Positions 59,993 through 64,000 of a DNA stretch of 64,000 nucleotides are shown piece after piece (within the stretch, counting starts at the first letter, position 1; each line of letters opens with the position of its first letter). The stretch lies in NCBI RefSeq assembly GCF_002845745.1, contig NZ_PIUM01000026.1, positions 1-64,000 on the forward strand. The letters run 5' to 3'. The stretch comes from Telmatospirillum siberiense. GTDB lineage: Bacteria; Pseudomonadota; Alphaproteobacteria; Rhodospirillales; Magnetospirillaceae. The notes under the pieces were generated by a model that was given only the letters and a program-made list of their open reading frames with translations, made no database searches and was not told the origin of the DNA. Position numbers and translations under genes: made by a program.

Positions 59993-60956
59993 CGTGCTGC
60001 AGCCCGGACTATCGACGACCGTGCAGGACCTGGGGCGCCCCGGCTTCTACCATGTCGGCATTCCCCTGTCGGGCGGCATGGACCGCTATGCCCTGATCGC
60101 CGCCAATCTGCTGGTCGGCAATGACGACGGCGACGCGGTTCTCGAAACCACCTTCCTGGGACCGGAATTGCAATTCCTGGAGGACGCGCTGGTCGCGGTG
60201 ACCGGCGCCGACCTGCCCCCCCTGGTCGACGGCGTCGAGCAGCCCGTCTGGGAAGCCTTCTCCATTAAGGCCGGCCAGGTTCTTTCCTTCGACTATCTGC
60301 GTTCCGGCGCCCGCTCCTATATCGCCATTGCCGGCGGCATCGACGTGCCCCTGGCCCTCGGCAGCCGATCCACCTATGCCCTGGGCGGCCTCGGCGGTTA
60401 TCAGGGACGCGCTCTCAAGGCCGGTGACATGCTGAGTGTCGGTCCGGCGAAACGGCCGGCGGGTCCCGGCCGCGGCATTGGCCCCGAACTCCATCCCCCA
60501 CTGCCCACGGTGACGGAACTGCGCATGCTGCCCGGCCTCTATTGGCACCGGATGACCGACGAGGCGGCCGCCAACTTTTTCGAAGACGTCTGGAAACTGG
60601 CGCCGGAAGCCGACCGCATCGGCGGACGCTTCCGCGGAGGACGCTCGCCGAAGCTGGTCGACCGGCCCCAACCCTTCGGCGCCGGCTCCAACCCCAGCAA
60701 CATCACCGATGCCTGCTACCCCTATGGTTCGATCCAGATCCCCGGCTGTCTGGAACCCATCGTCCTGCACCGCGACGCCGTTTCGGTCGGCGGCTATTTC
60801 ATGGTGGGGACGGTCATTTCGGCAGACATGGATCTGATCGGGCAATTGCCGCCCAACGCCAAGACCCGCTTCGTCAAGGTCGATATGGAGCAGGCGCTGG
60901 AGGCCCGCCGGGCCTACCGGAGACGCCTCGATCGGCTGCGCGCTTCTCTGTCTTAA
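59982..60956 (+). CDS. pxpC: PxpC/KipA-like subunit
   Basis: A 324-residue AHS2 (KipA/PxpC) family protein. The start VLQPGLSTTVQDLGRPGFYHVGIPLSGGMDRYAL is diagnostic. GNDDGDAVLETTFLGPELQF, YIAIAGGIDVPLALGSRSTYALGGLGGYQGR and PGCLEPIVLHRDAVSVGGYFMVGTVISADMDLIGQL follow. With PxpB it forms the two-domain unit homologous to the carboxyltransferase of urea carboxylase. Length is normal for the family. Confidence 0.88.
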   Translation: MTVNVLQPGLSTTVQDLGRPGFYHVGIPLSGGMDRYALIAANLLVGNDDGDAVLETTFLGPELQFLEDALVAVTGADLPPLVDGVEQPVWEAFSIKAGQVLSFDYLRSGARSYIAIAGGIDVPLALGSRSTYALGGLGGYQGRALKAGDMLSVGPAKRPAGPGRGIGPELHPPLPTVTELRMLPGLYWHRMTDEAAANFFEDVWKLAPEADRIGGRFRGGRSPKLVDRPQPFGAGSNPSNITDACYPYGSIQIPGCLEPIVLHRDAVSVGGYFMVGTVISADMDLIGQLPPNAKTRFVKVDMEQALEARRAYRRRLDRLRASLS

Positions 60957-60990
60957 AGAGCCCCCCATAGCCTGTCCGGAGGAAAAAGTG

Positions 60991-62067
60991 ATGCCTTCCG
61001 CCTTTTTGCGCCTTTCATCGTTGCTCGTCGCCGCGACCTTGGCCCTGCCCGCCGCCGCCGCCGAAAGCAGCTGGTATCCCTATCCGGCCGAAGTCACCAC
61101 GCCGGCCTTCTCGGCCGACGGCAAGACCTCGCCGATCGAGTACAATGCCCTCGACAAGGCCGCCAAGCCGCACAATCTCTGCGTCTCTTTCCCCCATATG
61201 AAGGATGCCTACTGGCTGGGGGTCGACTATGGCGTAACGCAGGAGGCGAAACGCCTGGGCGTCAAGGTCGACCTGGTCGAGGCGGGGGGCTACACGGAAC
61301 TCGCCAAGCAAATCTCACAAATCGAGAATTGCGTCGCCAATGGAGCCCAGGCGGTCATCATCGGCGCCATTTCCGCCGACGGCCTCAACAGCCTGATCGC
61401 CGAGATCCACAAGAAGAACATCCCCGTCATCGATCTGGTCAACGGCATCAACTCGCCCGACGTGGCAGCCAAGTCCCTGGTTTCATTCTACACCATGGGT
61501 CACTCGGCCGGGGCCTACCTGGCCGCCAAGCACCCCGCTGGCGCCGCGCCGGTGAAAGTGGGCTGGTTTCCCGGCCCAGCCGGCGCCGGCTGGGTCGAGG
61601 CCGCCAACAAGGGCTTCTTGGACGCCGTCAAAGGCTCGGCGGTCACCGTCCTGCCTCCGAAATACGGGGATACCGGCAAGGAGGCGCAGTTGAAGCTGGT
61701 CGAGGACGTCCTGCAGGCCGAACCCGATCTCAGCTATGTGGCCGGAACCGCGGTGACCGCCGAGGCGGCGCAGGGCCTCATCCGCGAACGCGACCTGAAG
61801 GGGAAGGTCTCCCTCCTGGCCTTCTATATGACGCCCGGCGTCTACGACGGCATCAAGCGGGGCAGCATTCTGGCCGCTCCCGCCGATTCCATGGTCATCC
61901 AGGGCCGCATCGCCGTCGACCAGGCGGTGCGCATCCTGGAGCGGCAATCCTATGAGAAGCACGTCGGCCCCAAGATTTTCATGGTCGACTCCTCGAACAT
62001 CTCCGCCACGCCGCGCGAAGCCATCCTGCCGCCGGAACGCTTTTCGCCGGTCTTCAAGGTCGACTGA
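60991..62067 (+). CDS. TorT-like periplasmic binding protein of ABC importer
   Basis: A 358-residue periplasmic-binding protein of the TorT/ribose-binding (Peripla_BP_4) family. A signal peptide (LSSLLVAATLALPAAAA) precedes WYPYPAEVTTPAFSADGK, which matches the TorT-like group. AYWLGVDYGVTQEAKRLGVKVDLVEAGGYT and QAVIIGAISADGLNSLIAEI form the N-lobe. GGAGG precedes ATG 60991; GTG 60988 is also in frame. Followed by ATPase and permease genes, it should deliver the substrate of the pxp pathway rather than act in TMAO sensing. Confidence 0.82.
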   Translation: MPSAFLRLSSLLVAATLALPAAAAESSWYPYPAEVTTPAFSADGKTSPIEYNALDKAAKPHNLCVSFPHMKDAYWLGVDYGVTQEAKRLGVKVDLVEAGGYTELAKQISQIENCVANGAQAVIIGAISADGLNSLIAEIHKKNIPVIDLVNGINSPDVAAKSLVSFYTMGHSAGAYLAAKHPAGAAPVKVGWFPGPAGAGWVEAANKGFLDAVKGSAVTVLPPKYGDTGKEAQLKLVEDVLQAEPDLSYVAGTAVTAEAAQGLIRERDLKGKVSLLAFYMTPGVYDGIKRGSILAAPADSMVIQGRIAVDQAVRILERQSYEKHVGPKIFMVDSSNISATPREAILPPERFSPVFKVD

Positions 62068-62138
62068 CCCCGAAGCAGGGAATTCCGCTTAAGACCTCCC
62101 GCACACGGCCGGCGCTCCTCCGGGCGGCGCCGGCCCCA

Positions 62139-63683
62139 ATGATTGATCGGGTCGCCATGAACGCTGTGCCGCTACCGCCGGGAACGCCGCCACGGGTCGA
62201 AGCGAGGGGGATCAGCAAACGCTATCCCGGGCTGCTGGCCCTCGATCACGTGACTTTCAGCGTCATGCCGGGAGAAGTCCATGTGCTGTTCGGCGAGAAC
62301 GGCGCGGGAAAGTCCACGCTGGTCTCGATCATCGCCGGCGTCAACGAACCCAGCGACGGTGAAGTGGTGGTCAACGGCGAAAGCGCCGAGATCCATTCCG
62401 TACACGACGCCCGGACATACGGCATCAACGCCGTCTTTCAGGAATTCTCGCTGGTTCCGTCCCTGTCCGTGCTCGACAATCTGTTTCTCGGCGACGAGAT
62501 CCGCCGGGGCCCCTTCCTTGATCACGCTCGCATGCGGCGCGAAGCAACGGCGCTCTTCGGGAGGATCGGCTTTCCCCTCGACCTTGATACCCCGGTTTCC
62601 AGCCTCGGCCGGGCCGAACAGCAGATGCTGGAAATCGCCAAGGCGCTGCGCCGCGAACCCACGACACTGATCCTGGACGAACCGACCGCCTCACTGACCG
62701 AGAAGGAGACCGACCGTCTGTTCTCCTTCATCGCCGAGCTCAAGACACGCGGTATCGGAATCATTTATATTTCCCACCGCATCCAGGAATTCCAGCGGAT
62801 CGCCGACCGCATCACGGTCCTGCGGGATGGCCGCGTCCGCGGCGTGGTGCCAGCCGATACGCCGGAATCGGAACTGGTCGAGCTGATGGCCGGGCGCGCC
62901 ATCGGAAAAATCTATCCCTCGATCGCCCATCGGCCCGGCCCGCCGATACTCAGCGCCCGCGATCTGACCGGCGCCGGCGTCGAGGGGGTTTCCTTCGACG
63001 TCCGTCCGGGCGAAGTTCTGGGCTTGGCCGGCCTGGTCGGCTGCGGCAAATCCGAAGTCTGGCGGATCATCCTGGGATTGAGCCGAAGGAGCTCGGGGTC
63101 GGTCACCCTCGCCGGCCGCGACATGTCCGCGGCCAACACCGGCGACATGATCCGCGCCGGCGTCTTCTACCTTCCTCCCGACCGCAAAAGCGAAGGACTG
63201 ATGCTGGCCCTGTCCTCGCTCGACAATATGGCGCTTGGCATGCTCGCGGGCGATCAGGTAAGCCGCAGCCGGGGCCGGATCTCCAACCGGGCCATCCGGA
63301 CCGAAGGGCTGAGACTGGCCGCACAGGTCGACCTCGCCCCCGGACATCTGCCTCGTCCGGTCTCCCAGCTGTCAGGCGGCAACCAGCAGAAGATCCTGTT
63401 CTCGCGCGGGTTCGCCCGGACCTGGGAGGTCTTCGTCTTCGACGAGCCGACGGTCGGCGTCGACGTCGGCACCCGCGCCGCGCTTTATCTGCTGATCAAG
63501 CAATTGACCGAAAGCGGCAAGGCGGTGGTGGTGATCTCCTCCGATCTGCCAGAAGTCATGAATCTGTCGCACCGCCTGCTTGTTTTCGCGCGAGGAAGGA
63601 TATCCACGGTCCTCGAACGGGACGAGATCGAGGAATCGGCAATTCTGGGACATTTTTTCAAACAGGGAGAGCTTGCCCGATGA
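62139..63683 (+). CDS. Sugar-type ABC transporter ATPase (RbsA/MglA family)
   Basis: A 514-residue tandem ABC ATPase. The first domain has Walker A GENGAGKSTLV at about 51-61, signature SSLGRAEQQMLEIAKAL and Walker B LILDEPTASLT. The second domain has the degenerate Walker A of the family (AGLVGCGKSEVW), signature LSGGNQQKILFSRGF and FVFDEPTVGVDVGTRAALY. This double layout is that of RbsA/MglA importers. Two in-frame ATGs (62139 and 62157) have weak ribosome sites. It overlaps the permease gene by ATGA. Confidence 0.9.
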   Translation: MIDRVAMNAVPLPPGTPPRVEARGISKRYPGLLALDHVTFSVMPGEVHVLFGENGAGKSTLVSIIAGVNEPSDGEVVVNGESAEIHSVHDARTYGINAVFQEFSLVPSLSVLDNLFLGDEIRRGPFLDHARMRREATALFGRIGFPLDLDTPVSSLGRAEQQMLEIAKALRREPTTLILDEPTASLTEKETDRLFSFIAELKTRGIGIIYISHRIQEFQRIADRITVLRDGRVRGVVPADTPESELVELMAGRAIGKIYPSIAHRPGPPILSARDLTGAGVEGVSFDVRPGEVLGLAGLVGCGKSEVWRIILGLSRRSSGSVTLAGRDMSAANTGDMIRAGVFYLPPDRKSEGLMLALSSLDNMALGMLAGDQVSRSRGRISNRAIRTEGLRLAAQVDLAPGHLPRPVSQLSGGNQQKILFSRGFARTWEVFVFDEPTVGVDVGTRAALYLLIKQLTESGKAVVVISSDLPEVMNLSHRLLVFARGRISTVLERDEIEESAILGHFFKQGELAR

Positions 63684-64000
63684 CCACCGCCACAGCGGCG
63701 CTACCACCGCGCCACCGCGATCCGGCCGGACTGCTTCGCCGCATTTTCATCCGCGTCGGCATCCTGCCGTTCTTCCTGATCCTGGCCTTGCTGGTGTTTT
63801 CTTCGGTCTCCGGCAATTTCCTGACCGGGGCCAACATGATCAATGTAACGAGGCAGTCGGTCTATCTGATCCTGGTCGCCCTGGGCCAGATGATTGTGCT
63901 GGTGACCGGAGGCTTCGACCTCGCCGTGGGGACGACGATCGCCCTGACCTCGGTGGTCACAGCGACGGCCATGACCACCCTGGCGACAGGATCCACCATC
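63680..64000 (+). CDS. ABC transporter permease, RbsC type (partial)
   Basis: The first 107 codons of a permease that continues past the right edge of the window. After a basic N-terminus, helix 1 is ILPFFLILALLVFSSVSGNFL, followed by NVTRQSVYLILVALGQMIVLVTGGFDLAVGTTIALTSVV, which contains the GxDLAVG motif of RbsC/XylH permeases. ATG 63680 overlaps the ATPase gene stop. Together with the preceding two genes it forms a complete ribose-type importer. Confidence 0.88.
   Translation, partial: MTTATAALPPRHRDPAGLLRRIFIRVGILPFFLILALLVFSSVSGNFLTGANMINVTRQSVYLILVALGQMIVLVTGGFDLAVGTTIALTSVVTATAMTTLATGSTI

Overview
The window is about 62-63% GC and densely coded. Its gene content fits a free-living, respiring alphaproteobacterium of the Rhodospirillales type: an aa3 cytochrome c oxidase locus, a ModABC/ModD molybdate locus carrying a NifX-like cofactor protein, FecIRA-type iron uptake, and dispersed intergenic repeats of kinds I recall from such genomes. 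The NifX-like gene hints at nitrogen fixation. I do not assign a species. I saw no tRNA, rRNA, transposase, integrase, relaxase or CRISPR array.

Layout. 1-3.4 kb: an M23 murein peptidase, a Cys-containing PAS-like protein, a small membrane protein and an ECF sigma factor. 3.4-7.4 kb (minus strand): a catabolic operon of ribokinase, DapA/NanA-type aldolase, MFS carrier and GntR regulator, with a 16-bp operator-like palindrome. 7.5-8.1 kb: a YceI-like secreted protein. 8.2-23.6 kb (minus strand): one tightly overlapped 15-gene operon that joins a VirB/Trb-like type IV secretion half (VirB2, B3, B4, three VirB5/TrbJ-like proteins, a VirB7-like lipoprotein, VirB8, VirB9) to an R64-type IVb pilus half (PilL, PilN secretin, PilO, PilP, PilQ ATPase, PilR). 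A Cro/C1-S24 regulator is divergent from it. This is the strongest candidate for an undescribed system.

24.6-28.1 kb holds repeats, two small hypothetical genes and an exported oligoendopeptidase F. 28.2-34.5 kb is a translationally coupled pyrimidine operon: MFS carrier, PyrK, class 1B PyrD, an M20 carbamoyl-amidohydrolase, PyrC and a PyrE paralogue. It reads most naturally as orotate uptake and reductive breakdown to aspartate. A second PyrE follows. An XRE regulator (36.0-36.9 kb) has a GTCTC-type inverted repeat at its own promoter, and related half-sites lie upstream of the orotate operon. 37.2-39.7 kb: an aldehyde dehydrogenase with a strong terminator, small hypothetical genes, and an intergenic block of consecutive perfect hairpins.

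39.9-44.2 kb: a short ModE-like regulator and the modABC-nifX-like-modD locus. 44.5-48.4 kb: coxB-coxA-ctaG-coxC, without ctaB. 48.5-54.4 kb: a Fur-box-like palindrome, FecI, FecR, a TonB-dependent siderophore receptor and a PepSY membrane protein. 54.5-64 kb: a LysR regulator divergent from an outer-membrane channel gene, a PxpA-BCCP-biotin carboxylase-PxpB-PxpC set (a split lactam/5-oxoproline-type biotin-dependent hydrolase), and a TorT/Rbs-type ABC importer whose permease runs off the right edge.
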